In this document: positions 25,992 to 34,295 of the stretch, piece after piece
How positions within the stretch are numbered: the stretch's first letter is position 1
How the letters are laid out: every line of letters begins with the position of its first letter
From: Pseudomonadota bacterium
GTDB lineage: Bacteria; Pseudomonadota; Gammaproteobacteria; Burkholderiales; Thiobacillaceae
Assembly (NCBI GenBank): GCA_030690985.1
Contig: JAUYFG010000212.1
Span: forward strand, 1-34,382
Length of the DNA stretch: 34,382 nt
Reading direction: 5' to 3'
The notes under the pieces: model-generated
The model's input: only the letters and a program-made list of their open reading frames with translations
The model's database searches: none
Told to the model about the DNA's origin: nothing
Program-made: the position numbers and the translations under genes

Positions 25992-27956
25992 ATGAAGCGC
26001 CTTGCCTTGTTTACCGCCCTCCTCGCCGCCGGCAACGTCCAGGCCGGCGAGCCCGAAGTCACGACCGCCGCGATCGACTTCTACTCGCGCGTCCCGCTGA
26101 CCACGATCAAGACCGCCTATGCCTACGACACCCTGAAGCTGACCGGCGCGGGGGTGCGGGTGGGGGTGCTGGATACCGGCATCGACCTCACCCACAAGGA
26201 ATTCAAGGGGCGCATCCTGGCCGCCAAATCCTTCATCGCCGGCGAGCCCACCGCCAAGGACTACAACGGCCACGGCACCCATGTCGCCGGCATCATCGCC
26301 GCCGCTTCGGACGGCAGGATGACCCAGGGTGTGGCACCCGGCGCCACGCTGATTCCGGTCAAGATACTGGGCGCCACCGGCAGCGGTTCCATCGCCGCCA
26401 TCGGCCAGGGCATGAATTACGCCATCAACAATGGCGCCCGCATCATCAACATGAGCCTGGGCTGGACCGGTGGGCCGGCGGCGGTCTCGGATTTCCAGTC
26501 GGCGGTGAGCAAGGGAGCGCTGCTGGTCGCGGCGGCGGGCAACTCCGGCGGCGCCAACCCGGACTGGCCCGCGCGCTACGCCAAGGAGACCTGGGCCCGC
26601 GGCCAGATCATCGCCGTGGGTTCGGTGAACGCGAACAACGTCATTTCCAGTTTTTCCAACCGTGCCGGCGACACCCTGAACTTCTACCTGGTGGCACCCG
26701 GCGAGATGATCGCCTCTACCTACAAGAACGGCCAGTACGCCTACATGTCCGGCACCTCGATGGCCACGCCGCACGTCTCCGGCGCCTCTGCCCTCTTGAT
26801 GCAGTACTGGCCCAAGCTGAACGCCAACCAGATCGCCGGCATCCTGTTCAAGTCGGCCACCGACCTGGGCGCGCCCGGCGTCGACACCGTCTATGGCCGC
26901 GGCCTGCTGAACCTGGATGCCGCCCTGCGCCCGGTGGGCAGCGTGTCCCTGGCGAGCAGCACCGGCACCAAGCCGCTCGCGGCCACGGTGGTTGTGGCAT
27001 CCGGCGGAGTTTATTCGGCCGTGAAGAAAGCCGGTCTCGATGGCGCTTTCAGAACGACCGTGCTGGATGAGTTCGCGCGCGATTACAGCGCCGATTTCGG
27101 CGGCAGCGTGGCGCTCGCCGGCCCCAGCATTCAGGACCGCCTGGCCCAGTTCGCGCAGCCGGTCACCCCGGTCACGGGCGAGCGGGTCACCCTGGGTTTT
27201 GACGCTTCCCGTTACTACGGGCATGGCTTGGCGCATCCCTTCCTGGTCGACGCGGCCGGCAGCCTGTTCGCCGCCATCTCCCTGGACGGCATTCAGGATG
27301 GCCTGAAGGTCGGCTTCCTCGCGGGCTCCGGCGAGCAAAGCGCGCATTCCACCCGGGGTCTGGTGCTGGAGTGGGGGATGGGTGATGGCGGCGGCGGCGA
27401 TCATGCCCTGGCGCTGCAACTCGGCCATGCCGGCGAAAGCAACGCCTTCCTGGGCACCACCAGCGAAGGCGCGCTGGGCCTGGGCGCCGGTCGCACCACC
27501 TTCGTCTCGGTGACGGGCAGCGAATCGCTGTCAGACAACTGGCGCCTGGTCGCCGGCGCGCATTACGGCAACACAGCTTCCACCGGAACCAGCGGCATGG
27601 TCACCCACCTCTCCGGAGTACGTTCGCTGGGCGCCTCGCTCGGCCTGGTCGGCGACAACACCCTGTTGCGCGGCGACCGCGCCACCCTGTCGGTATCGCT
27701 GCCGCTGAAGACCGTGGGCGGGGTCATGGGCGTGGAACAGGCGTCTTACAACGACGCCGGCGAATTGGTTTACAGCATCAACAACATCGCCCTGAAATCC
27801 AGCGCTACCGAAGTGAATTACGCCCTGGGTTACAGCTTCGCGCCGAGCAAACTGGATACCCTTTCGGCCAGCCTCATGCGCCGCCTCAACCCCGGCAACG
27901 ACGCCAGCCAGCCCGCCGAGAACATCGCCATGCTGAGCTGGCGCGGGAAATTCTGA
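25992..27956 (+). CDS. secreted S8 (subtilisin-like) serine protease with autotransporter-like C-terminus
   Basis: This 654-residue protein has a signal peptide (MKRLALFTALLAAGNVQA). The S8 domain, about residues 40-310, has the complete triad: D61 in VLDTGIDLTH, H94 in NGHGTHVAG and S256 in SGTSMATPHVSG, with oxyanion N184 in AAGNSG. The remaining about 340 residues are glycine/serine-rich with alternating strands (LVLEWGMGDGGGGDHALALQ, NWRLVAGAHYGNT, VNYALGYSFAP). They end in an aromatic residue, MLSWRGKF, as outer-membrane barrels do. This suggests a surface-displayed or self-transported protease. It is monocistronic behind a probable c-di-GMP riboswitch, with AGGAG six bases before the ATG. 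Confidence 0.93.
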   Translation: MKRLALFTALLAAGNVQAGEPEVTTAAIDFYSRVPLTTIKTAYAYDTLKLTGAGVRVGVLDTGIDLTHKEFKGRILAAKSFIAGEPTAKDYNGHGTHVAGIIAAASDGRMTQGVAPGATLIPVKILGATGSGSIAAIGQGMNYAINNGARIINMSLGWTGGPAAVSDFQSAVSKGALLVAAAGNSGGANPDWPARYAKETWARGQIIAVGSVNANNVISSFSNRAGDTLNFYLVAPGEMIASTYKNGQYAYMSGTSMATPHVSGASALLMQYWPKLNANQIAGILFKSATDLGAPGVDTVYGRGLLNLDAALRPVGSVSLASSTGTKPLAATVVVASGGVYSAVKKAGLDGAFRTTVLDEFARDYSADFGGSVALAGPSIQDRLAQFAQPVTPVTGERVTLGFDASRYYGHGLAHPFLVDAAGSLFAAISLDGIQDGLKVGFLAGSGEQSAHSTRGLVLEWGMGDGGGGDHALALQLGHAGESNAFLGTTSEGALGLGAGRTTFVSVTGSESLSDNWRLVAGAHYGNTASTGTSGMVTHLSGVRSLGASLGLVGDNTLLRGDRATLSVSLPLKTVGGVMGVEQASYNDAGELVYSINNIALKSSATEVNYALGYSFAPSKLDTLSASLMRRLNPGNDASQPAENIAMLSWRGKF

Positions 27957-28016
27957 GGCAAGCTTCGAAGCAATAAAAAAGGGCTCTATGTGATTCGTAG
28001 TGGGTAACGCGTTGCC

Positions 28017-28146
28017 GTAGGAGCGGGCTCTTGTGCCCCTTGAGGGTATGCACCCGCAAGGGGCACGCCGGATTCGTAAGCGCTGAAGCGCAACGACTCC
28101 GCTGCCCGCGATAACCGCCGTCAATCGCGGGCAAGCCCGCTCCTAC
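28017..28146. repeat. family E compound palindromic repeat
   Basis: The outer arms GTAGGAGCGGGCT and AGCCCGCTCCTAC enclose inner hairpins (CTTGTGCCCCTTG with CAAGGGGCAC, and GCCCGCGAT with ATCGCGGGC). It is non-coding and fills the gap after the protease gene. Confidence 0.8.
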
Positions 28147-28200
28147 GGGAATGTCCTCGAATAATTCCAGGTTCAACGAAAGACGCGAACAGAGCCAATT

Positions 28201-28226
28201 AAAAAGCGGGCCGAAGCCCGCTTTTT
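28201..28226. terminator. bidirectional intrinsic terminator
   Basis: AAAAAGCGGGC (28201-28211), loop CGAA, GCCCGCTTTTT (28216-28226). The A-run before and T-run after the GC stem let it stop transcripts from both sides: the plus-strand protease and the minus-strand cytochrome gene that ends at 28248. Confidence 0.92.
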
Positions 28227-28247
28227 AATTCATGACCGGTCGCTGAA

Positions 28248-28550
28248 TCAGTGGGTCATGATCCACTTGGCCAGCGCGGCGGCGTCGCCGGCTGCCTTGG
28301 GTTGCGGCGGCATCGGGATCTTGCCGTAGACGCCTTTGCTGCCTTTGGCGATGGCATCGATGATTTTCTGCTCGGCGGCTTTGTCGCCCTTGTGCTTGGC
28401 GGCGATGGCGGTCCAGGTGGGGCCCAGTTTCTTTGCGGTCGCGTCGTGGCAGCCGATACAGGCGTTCTTCTTGGACAGGTCAGCGTCGGCGAAAGCGGCG
28501 CCGGAGAAGGACAGAGCAGCGGCGATAGCCAGGGCGGTCAGAGCTTTCAT
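28248..28550 (-). CDS. periplasmic class I cytochrome c (c551/c552-like)
   Basis: This 100-residue precursor has the signal peptide MKALTALAIAAALSFSGAAFA. The mature protein starts DADLSKKNACIGCHDATAKK (the CxxCH heme site), then LGPTWTAIAAKHKG, with the likely Met ligand in GKIPMPPQ and the C-terminal helix AAALAKWIMTH. It carries electrons in the periplasm to terminal reductases or oxidases. The start at 28550 follows AAGGAA; an upstream in-frame ATG at 28604 would spoil the signal peptide. It stands alone, with its own terminator. Confidence 0.95.
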   Translation of the reverse strand: MKALTALAIAAALSFSGAAFADADLSKKNACIGCHDATAKKLGPTWTAIAAKHKGDKAAEQKIIDAIAKGSKGVYGKIPMPPQPKAAGDAAALAKWIMTH

Positions 28551-28627
28551 AGGTGTTCCTTTCGAGTGGAGGGGGGGTGCAAAAGTATATAAGAAGTCAC
28601 TCAACCGTCATTGATCTATGTCACTCG

Positions 28628-29440
28628 TTACCACGCCACCACATGCACGTTGTTCAGCGTGCGTCCGAGGAAGCGCTCGCCGATGGTCTGGAAACGTAGC
28701 GGCACATCAGTGACCCAGAAATGATAATCCGGCGGTGTGCGGTTCGGGTTGTGCAACTTGAGTTCAGTGAGCAGATCGGCAGTCTGTTCCGCCATCGCTT
28801 CGGCGGAATCCACCAGCTGGATGCCGGGGCCGGCGACATCCTGCAACAGGGGTTTCAACAGCGGGTAGTGGGTGCAACCCAGTACCAGGGTATCCACATT
28901 CTCGGCCAGCACCGGCTTCAGGTATTCCTGCGCGGTCATGCGGGTGACCGGGTGGTCCAGCCAGCCTTCTTCCACCAGCGGCACCAGCAGGGCGCAGGCT
29001 TGCGAAGTGAGGCGCGCCTCGGGTTCGATATTGTGGATGGCGCGCGCGTAAGCATTGCTGTTGATGGTGGTGGGGGTGCCGATGACGCCGATGCGCCGCG
29101 TTCGCGTGGCGGCCAGGGCGGAAAGTGCACCGGCTTCGATCACGTCCAGCACCGGCGTCGGCGAGAGATCGCGTACCACCTGGGCGGCGACGGCGGCCAT
29201 CGTGTTGCAGGCGATGATCAGCACCTTGACCCGTTTTTCCAGCAGGAATTCGGCGATCTGGGTGGTGTAGTGGGAAATGGTCTGCACCGACTTGACGCCA
29301 TAGGGCACCCGCGCGGTATCGCCGAAGTAATGGATGGATTCGAACGGCAGTCGCTCCATCAAAGCGCGCACCACGGTGAGCCCGCCGACGCCGGAGTCGA
29401 ACACGCCGATGGGGCTACGCGGGTCAAGATGGCTGTTCAT
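28628..29440 (-). CDS. murI: glutamate racemase
   Basis: This 270-residue protein has IGVFDSGVGGLTVVRAL, the first catalytic cysteine in LIIACNTMAA (C78), the second in LVLGCTHYPLL (C189), and GTPTTINSNAY. It makes D-glutamate for cell-wall peptidoglycan. The start at 29440 overlaps the queG stop by four bases, so the two genes are co-transcribed and probably coupled. The short N-terminal extension offered by an upstream ATG (29473) is unlikely. Confidence 0.97.
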   Translation of the reverse strand: MNSHLDPRSPIGVFDSGVGGLTVVRALMERLPFESIHYFGDTARVPYGVKSVQTISHYTTQIAEFLLEKRVKVLIIACNTMAAVAAQVVRDLSPTPVLDVIEAGALSALAATRTRRIGVIGTPTTINSNAYARAIHNIEPEARLTSQACALLVPLVEEGWLDHPVTRMTAQEYLKPVLAENVDTLVLGCTHYPLLKPLLQDVAGPGIQLVDSAEAMAEQTADLLTELKLHNPNRTPPDYHFWVTDVPLRFQTIGERFLGRTLNNVHVVAW

Positions 29441-30507
29441 GGTCGTCTGTCTGCCTGGCGGGAAAGCGCCCATTGTAAATGCTCACGCAGCAGCGCCGAG
29501 GGGTGGTCGCGGCGTGTTTCCAGGGCGGCGACGGCGGCCGGCGAGGGCGGCGCGTTGCCCAGCGCCACGGCGATATTGCGCAGCCAGCGTTCATGGCCGA
29601 TGCGGCGGATGGCCGAGCCTTCGAAGCGGGCCAGAAACTGTGCCTCGCTCCAGGCGAACAGGTCGCTCAGGCTGGCCGTATCCAGTCCGTGGCGCGGCTG
29701 GAAATCGGCCTCGGCGCTGGAGCGGGCGAAGCGATTCCACGGGCAGGCCAGTTGGCAGTCGTCGCAGCCGTAGATGCGGTTGCCCAGCAGCGGGCGCAAT
29801 TCAAGCGGAATGGCGCCGGCAAGTTCGATGGTCAGGTAGGAGATGCAGCGCCGCGCGTCCACCTGGTAAGGCGCGACGATGGCGCCGGTCGGGCAGAGGT
29901 CGAGACAGGCCTGGCAGGTGCCGCAATGCGGTTCATCCGGCGCATCCGGCAAAAACGCCAGATCGGTGAACAGTTCGCCGAGAAAGAACCAGGAACCTTG
30001 TCGGGTCAGCAGCAGCGTGTGCTTGCCGCGCCAACCCAGGCTGGCGCGACTGGCCAGGGCGACTTCCAGGACCGGTGCGCTGTCGGAAAAGGGCCGTGCC
30101 TGAAACGGGCCGATTTCGCTGGCGATGCGCTCCGCCAGCTTTTGCAGGCGGGTGCGCATCAGCTTGTGATAGTCGCGCCCCAGGGCATAGCGGGAAATAT
30201 AAGCCCGGGTCGGGTCGGCCAGGTTTTCCCGGGAAGCGGCGGCCTGCGGGAGATAGTCCAGGCGCACGCTGATGATGCCGGCGGTGCCCGGCACCAGTTC
30301 CGCCGGCCGCGCGCGGGTGGTGCCGTGCCGGGCCATATAATCCATCTCCCCGTGAAACCCGCGCGCCAGACTATCCATGAGTTCCGCTTCCGCAATCCCC
30401 AATTCCACGGGCGCGAAACCCACCGCGCTGAAACCCAGTTGCTCTCCCCATTGCCGGATCAGCGGTTTCAATGCGGCCAGGGCTGCGGGAGAACGGTCGT
30501 GAGTCAT
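29437..30507 (-). CDS. queG: epoxyqueuosine reductase
   Basis: This 356-residue protein has FSDSAPVLEVALA with the likely catalytic Asp143, and CGTCQACLDLCPTGAI (C195, C198, C201, C205). It also has CDDCQLACPWNRF (C248, C251, C255) plus C221, for two 4Fe-4S clusters. It performs the last step of queuosine synthesis in tRNA, using cobalamin. A C-terminal HEAT-like stretch (WLRNIAVALGNA, ALLREHLQWAL) is present. Its start region overlaps the tsaE start on the opposite strand by nine bases. It is followed by murI. Confidence 0.97.
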   Translation of the reverse strand: MTHDRSPAALAALKPLIRQWGEQLGFSAVGFAPVELGIAEAELMDSLARGFHGEMDYMARHGTTRARPAELVPGTAGIISVRLDYLPQAAASRENLADPTRAYISRYALGRDYHKLMRTRLQKLAERIASEIGPFQARPFSDSAPVLEVALASRASLGWRGKHTLLLTRQGSWFFLGELFTDLAFLPDAPDEPHCGTCQACLDLCPTGAIVAPYQVDARRCISYLTIELAGAIPLELRPLLGNRIYGCDDCQLACPWNRFARSSAEADFQPRHGLDTASLSDLFAWSEAQFLARFEGSAIRRIGHERWLRNIAVALGNAPPSPAAVAALETRRDHPSALLREHLQWALSRQADRRP

Positions 30508-30984
30508 GCCGGCAATGATAACGGCGACTTTACCGTCCCGCTGCCGGACGATGCCGCCACCCAGGCGCTGGGCGCGCGCCTGGCGCGGGTACTGGAGCCA
30601 GGTTTGAGCCTCTGGCTATGCGGCGATCTGGGCGCCGGCAAGACCACCCTGACGCGCGGCCTGTTGCGCGAACTGGGTTATGGTGGCCGCGTCAAGAGTC
30701 CCACCTATACTCTGGTTGAACTTTATCCATTTTCGAGTTTCAATCTCTACCACTTTGATTTATATCGGTTTGTAGATCCAAATGAATGGGCAGACGCAGG
30801 CTTCCGCGAATACTTCAGTGACACCAGCATTTGCCTGGTGGAATGGCCGGAAAAAGGCGGCGACCTGCTGCCCGAGCCGGATATCCGGGTGCGCCTGGAT
30901 ATTCTCGACGCGGGGCGTAGCGCCCATGTGCAAGGGCTGACGGAGGCTGGCAGAAAATGTATCGCGCGCTTATCCACACCTTGA
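30499..30984 (+). CDS. tsaE: tRNA threonylcarbamoyladenosine ATPase TsaE
   Basis: This 161-residue protein has Walker A CGDLGAGKTTLTRGLL (41-56), then VKSPTYTLVELYP, FNLYHFDLYRFVDPNEWADAG and ICLVEWPEKG. It is the energising subunit of t6A synthesis on ANN-decoding tRNAs. GTG 30499 is the only start in this frame giving a normal N-terminus, and it overlaps queG's start head to head. Its 3' end overlaps amiC by 28 bases, the usual tsaE-amiC pairing. Confidence 0.95.
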   Translation: MSHAGNDNGDFTVPLPDDAATQALGARLARVLEPGLSLWLCGDLGAGKTTLTRGLLRELGYGGRVKSPTYTLVELYPFSSFNLYHFDLYRFVDPNEWADAGFREYFSDTSICLVEWPEKGGDLLPEPDIRVRLDILDAGRSAHVQGLTEAGRKCIARLSTP

Positions 30985-32195
30985 TTCTGTTGCTTGGGCT
31001 TTGCTCCACGCTGGTCGCGCAAGCCATTGAGGTCAAAGCCACTCGCCTGTGGCCATCGCCGGAATACAGCCGCATCACCCTCGAACTTTCCGAAGTGGCG
31101 ACCTACAAATATTTCAGCCTGAAAAACCCGGAACGTCTGGTGCTGGACCTGGAAGGCGTGGAACCGGAAGGTGCTCTGCTGGAAATGGTGACCCTGGTGG
31201 CGCCTCAGGACCCGCAGATCGCCTCCATTCGGGTGGCGAAGAACCGCCCCGGCGTCACCCGTGTGGTAGTGGAGATGAAAACCGAAATCCGCCCCCAGGT
31301 ATTCACCCTCAAACCGATGGGAGACTACGGCCACCGCCTGGTGCTGGACGTCTACCCCACCTCGCTGGAGGCCGTGGAGAAGCAGGTCGAGGCCGCTATC
31401 GACAAGGCCGGCAAGCTATCGGGTGAGAAACAGGTGGAGACCAGTCTTGGCAAACCCGCCGCCAAGCCCGAATACGTCCGCCTGATTACGGTCGCCATCG
31501 ACCCCGGCCACGGCGGCGAAGACCCCGGCGCCACCGGTGCCAACGGTTCACACGAAAAGGACATCACCCTGTCCATCGCACGTCGCCTCAAGGCGCAGAT
31601 CGACAAACAGGAAAACATGCGCGCCTACCTCACCCGCGATGGCGACTACTTCATTTCCCTGCATGACCGGGTCAACAAGGCGCGCCGGGCGCAGGCCGAC
31701 CTGTTCGTCTCGATCCATGCCGACGCCTTCGTCAAGCCGCATGCGCGCGGTTCGTCGGTGTTCGCGCTCTCGGAGAAAGGCGCCACCTCGGCGGCGGCCA
31801 AGTGGTTGGCGAGAAAGGAAAACGAGGCCGACCTGATCGGCGGCATCAACATCGACGTCAAGGACGTCTACCTCAAGCAAACCCTGATCGATCTCTCGCA
31901 GACCGCCGCCATCGCCGACAGCCTGCGGCTCGGCCGCGCGGTGCTGGCAGAAATCGGCGGCATCAACCAGTTGCACAAGGGACAGGTGGAACAAGCCGGC
32001 TTCGCCGTGCTGAAAGCGCCGGACATCCCCTCCATCCTGGTGGAAACCGCCTTCATCTCCAACCCGGAAGAAGAAAAGCGCCTCACTGACGAGACCTATC
32101 AGGACAGCATGGCCGCCGCCATCGTCACCGGCATCAAACGCTACTTCGACAAGAACCCGCCGCTGGCGCGCAACAAGGTGGCGCAGAACCTCTGA
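30957..32195 (+). CDS. amiC: N-acetylmuramoyl-L-alanine amidase with AMIN domain
   Basis: This 412-residue protein has a signal peptide (to about ALVAQA, residue 23). An AMIN targeting domain follows (about 25-130; TRLWPSPEYSRITLELSE, LVLDLEGV), then a linker. The zinc amidase_3 domain, about 176-400, has IDPGHGGEDPG, HEKDITLSIA, LFVSIHADAF and ILVETAFISNPEEE. It cuts peptidoglycan side chains at the septum during cell separation. The gene begins inside tsaE. Assignment to AmiC rather than AmiA/B rests on the AMIN domain and overall length; AmiB is possible. Confidence 0.94.
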   Translation: MYRALIHTLILLLGLCSTLVAQAIEVKATRLWPSPEYSRITLELSEVATYKYFSLKNPERLVLDLEGVEPEGALLEMVTLVAPQDPQIASIRVAKNRPGVTRVVVEMKTEIRPQVFTLKPMGDYGHRLVLDVYPTSLEAVEKQVEAAIDKAGKLSGEKQVETSLGKPAAKPEYVRLITVAIDPGHGGEDPGATGANGSHEKDITLSIARRLKAQIDKQENMRAYLTRDGDYFISLHDRVNKARRAQADLFVSIHADAFVKPHARGSSVFALSEKGATSAAAKWLARKENEADLIGGINIDVKDVYLKQTLIDLSQTAAIADSLRLGRAVLAEIGGINQLHKGQVEQAGFAVLKAPDIPSILVETAFISNPEEEKRLTDETYQDSMAAAIVTGIKRYFDKNPPLARNKVAQNL

Positions 32196-32227
32196 TTCCT
32201 CGCCGCAGCGAGCGTCTCAACCCTGCT

Positions 32228-33175
32228 TCAGGTGCCGCGCTTGCGGAAAAGATAGGCCGTGCCACCCAGCTCGGGCGGCAGCACGCCGCGACCCAGGCAG
32301 GTGTCCTCCTCCAGTTCAAAGGTGGTCTGAGCGCGATAGTCAGCCCAGTTTCCCGACGCGAAGGTGTGGCGGCTGCCGATCACGATGTAGAGCTCGACGC
32401 CCGGCTGGGTGAACACCAAGCGCTCGAAGCCGTTGTTGGCGGGTGGCCAGGAACAGATGACCACCGCCGGCTTGAATTTTCTCAGCGCCTGGGCGGCATC
32501 CATCTTCAGCACCATTTCCGGATAACTCACCGCATGCTTCCAACTGTAATCGTCGGTGGCGGTGGCCTTCACCCCCTCGGCTGCGAGGAATCGGCTCAAG
32601 GTGCCATCGCCGGCGGCGATTTCCAGGCACTCGCGCCCGCCGATCAAATGCGCGAGTGCTTCGATCAGCGGCTTCGAGTAGAAACAGTAAATCCCCTTGG
32701 CCTCGACCAGCGGCATCAGCAGCGGCTTTTGCCAGACCAGCGGCCAGATCAGGCGGAACCAGAACAGCGAGACTGGCTTGCGTTCGAGTTCACGGGCAAA
32801 CAGGAGCTTCTGGGCGACGAAGCCGTTGAACCAGTTGAAGCGGATCTTGCCGTGCTTGCCCCCGGCGGCTGCGGACAGGACATAGCCCTTGAGCGCCAGA
32901 TGGGCCATGCGACGGCGAATCAGCCTGGTGATGGCGGCGGCCTCCAGCTTTTGCTGATTCGGCCGCTGCCCCACGCGATTGGGCTGGGCGGCGAGCGGCG
33001 CGGCCAGGCCGGTCATGTAGGCCTGAAGCTGTTCCGGCTTGCCGCCGGCGAAAATGGCGGCAAGTTCGTCCGCTACCGCCTCCCATTCCGCCGGGAAGCG
33101 CGACTTCAGCGCAGCCAGCGACGGCCCGCCGCGCAGCCATTCGAGGACATCTTCGGTCTCTTTGCGCGGGTTCAA
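32228..33175 (-). CDS. SAM-dependent methyltransferase-like protein
   Basis: This 315-residue protein has the SAM-binding loop CLEIAAGDGTLSRFLAAEGV and the following acidic strand KATATDDYSW, then AVVICSWPPANNGFERLVF. The SWPP may serve the role of the catalytic motif IV. The N-terminal half (RFPAEWEAVADELAAIF...) is not recognised and looks helical. The substrate is unknown. It converges on amiC with 32 bases between stops. There is no signal peptide. Confidence 0.85.
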   Translation of the reverse strand: MNPRKETEDVLEWLRGGPSLAALKSRFPAEWEAVADELAAIFAGGKPEQLQAYMTGLAAPLAAQPNRVGQRPNQQKLEAAAITRLIRRRMAHLALKGYVLSAAAGGKHGKIRFNWFNGFVAQKLLFARELERKPVSLFWFRLIWPLVWQKPLLMPLVEAKGIYCFYSKPLIEALAHLIGGRECLEIAAGDGTLSRFLAAEGVKATATDDYSWKHAVSYPEMVLKMDAAQALRKFKPAVVICSWPPANNGFERLVFTQPGVELYIVIGSRHTFASGNWADYRAQTTFELEEDTCLGRGVLPPELGGTAYLFRKRGT

Positions 33176-33322
33176 AGCGGCCTTCCGGTCGGCCTGGCCG
33201 ACAACTGCAAGGTCTGCTCACGATTCATGTTTCACCCGGAAAAATTTCGTCGCCGCATTGTATTGCCGGCGTCTGATGAAGGGCGCCGGGATGGCGGAAT
33301 CCGGGGCGCACAAGAAGAGCAA

Positions 33323-33402
33323 CCCGTGCTTATCGGGTTAACACACACACCCACTACCAGTAGTGACGTAGGTTGGGCAAAGCGCAGCGACGCCCAACCT
33401 AC
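33323..33402. repeat. partial copy of the nested palindromic element
   Basis: It contains the outer arm (CCGTGCTTATCGGGTTAA), CCCACTACCAGTAGTGAC and a shortened family B hairpin (33368-33402, GTAGGTTGGGCAAAGCGCAG). This equals the right half of the element at 142-325 in reverse. The region 33176-33322 before it shows no gene; it holds a partial family A arm (GCGGAATCCGGGG). Confidence 0.7.
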
Positions 33403-33411
33403 GGCGCTGCC

Positions 33412-33546
33412 GTGGCGGGCAACTCCAGCGCTGACGAGGTTTTCAAGGCGCTGGACAACGATGGTGACGGCAAGGTCAACCGGCAGGAACTGTCCGACAG
33501 CGTCAGGAAACTTGCCGACCAACTCGACAGCCAATTCCAGCAGCGT
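33412..33546 (+). pseudogene. EF-hand protein fragment
   Basis: The frame encodes AVAGNSSADEVFKALDNDGD, then GKVNRQELSDSVRKLADQLD. DNDGDGKVNRQEL is a textbook calcium-binding EF-hand loop (Asp at 1, 3, 5; Glu at 12). The piece has a palindromic repeat directly on each side (33368-33402 and 33544 onward), no ribosome site and no signal peptide. It is probably a leftover exported EF-hand protein cut up by repeat insertion and deletion. Confidence 0.6.
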
Positions 33547-33616
33547 AGCCCGGATGCAGCGCACAAACAGCGCCGTAGGGCGGAAAAGCGGCCTTATCGC
33601 GCCTTCCGCCGGGGTT
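33544..33616. repeat. family A half arm joined to a family D arm
   Basis: CGTAGCCCGGATGCAGCGCA (family A left arm) runs into CGCCGTAGGGCGGAAAAGCG and GCCTTATCGCGCCTTCCGCC (family D). Two families abut, which suggests one element inserted in or recombined with another. Confidence 0.7.
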
Positions 33617-33734
33617 TGTCGGAATGAGCCGGCTTTCCCGATCTACGCGGACAAACCCGTTTCCGGGTTTTCCAGCGAAACACGGCCTGGATCAGGAAAT
33701 CTGAACTGGGTGACATGGGGGGGCAGCCACGGTT

Positions 33735-34295
33735 TTACTCAAACAGGCTGCCAGACACCGGTTCTGGAAGATTGCGCGGCCTTCCTGGTACGCCAGGCGT
33801 CACACGACGGCCCATAGCCGCCCCGATCACAGCGGCAAAGCGGCTATCACCCAACGCAAAATTGCCATTGCTCGCCTTGCGTATTTCATCCACCAGACCG
33901 GGGTCCAGCTCATAACGGAAAAACTCCCGATACGCAGCGGAACGGGAACGGGTATTGGCCCCAAGCGAAACATACAAGGGGTGCGGCGAAATAACGCTAT
34001 TCGCTTCCCCCTGGGCATTCGCCCGATAGCTCGACCAGCGATATTCACCCGGATGCGCCACCATGCACGCGCGCACCGGATTGAGATCGATGTAACGCAT
34101 ACAGGAAAACAGATAATTTTCCTCCTGCGTCAGACAAGACCGAAACCTCCCCTCCCAAAGCGTACCGCTGCGCTGGTAAGTGCGATTTACATACTGCACA
34201 TAACGCTGACCCAATGCTTTCATCAAACCACCCACGCCATTGGGCAATCCTCTCAACTTAAGCAATCCCCCCTCAAGTGGTTGATTTGTATCCAT
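33735..34295 (-). pseudogene. REP-associated transposase (RAYT / Y1 family), N-terminally truncated
   Basis: The remaining 186 residues hold GLMKALGQRYVQYVNRTYQR (the catalytic tyrosine helix), SGTLWEGRFRSCL, YLFSCMRYIDLNPVRACMV and YRWSSYRANAQG. They end in the basic tail RRVTPGVPGRPRN. Full-length relatives have about 110 further N-terminal residues with the metal-binding H-x-H motif (NHVHLL). Here these are absent, and the frame runs into a stop upstream (about 34356-34358). The copy should be inactive. Related enzymes mobilise REP palindromes, so it may be a relic of the enzyme that spread the repeats in this window. Confidence 0.8.

Noticed and set aside
33373-33627. Complete EF-hand gene of 84 codons
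   Set aside because: The first and last thirds are palindromic repeat sequence; only the middle is EF-hand-like, so it is treated as a fragment.
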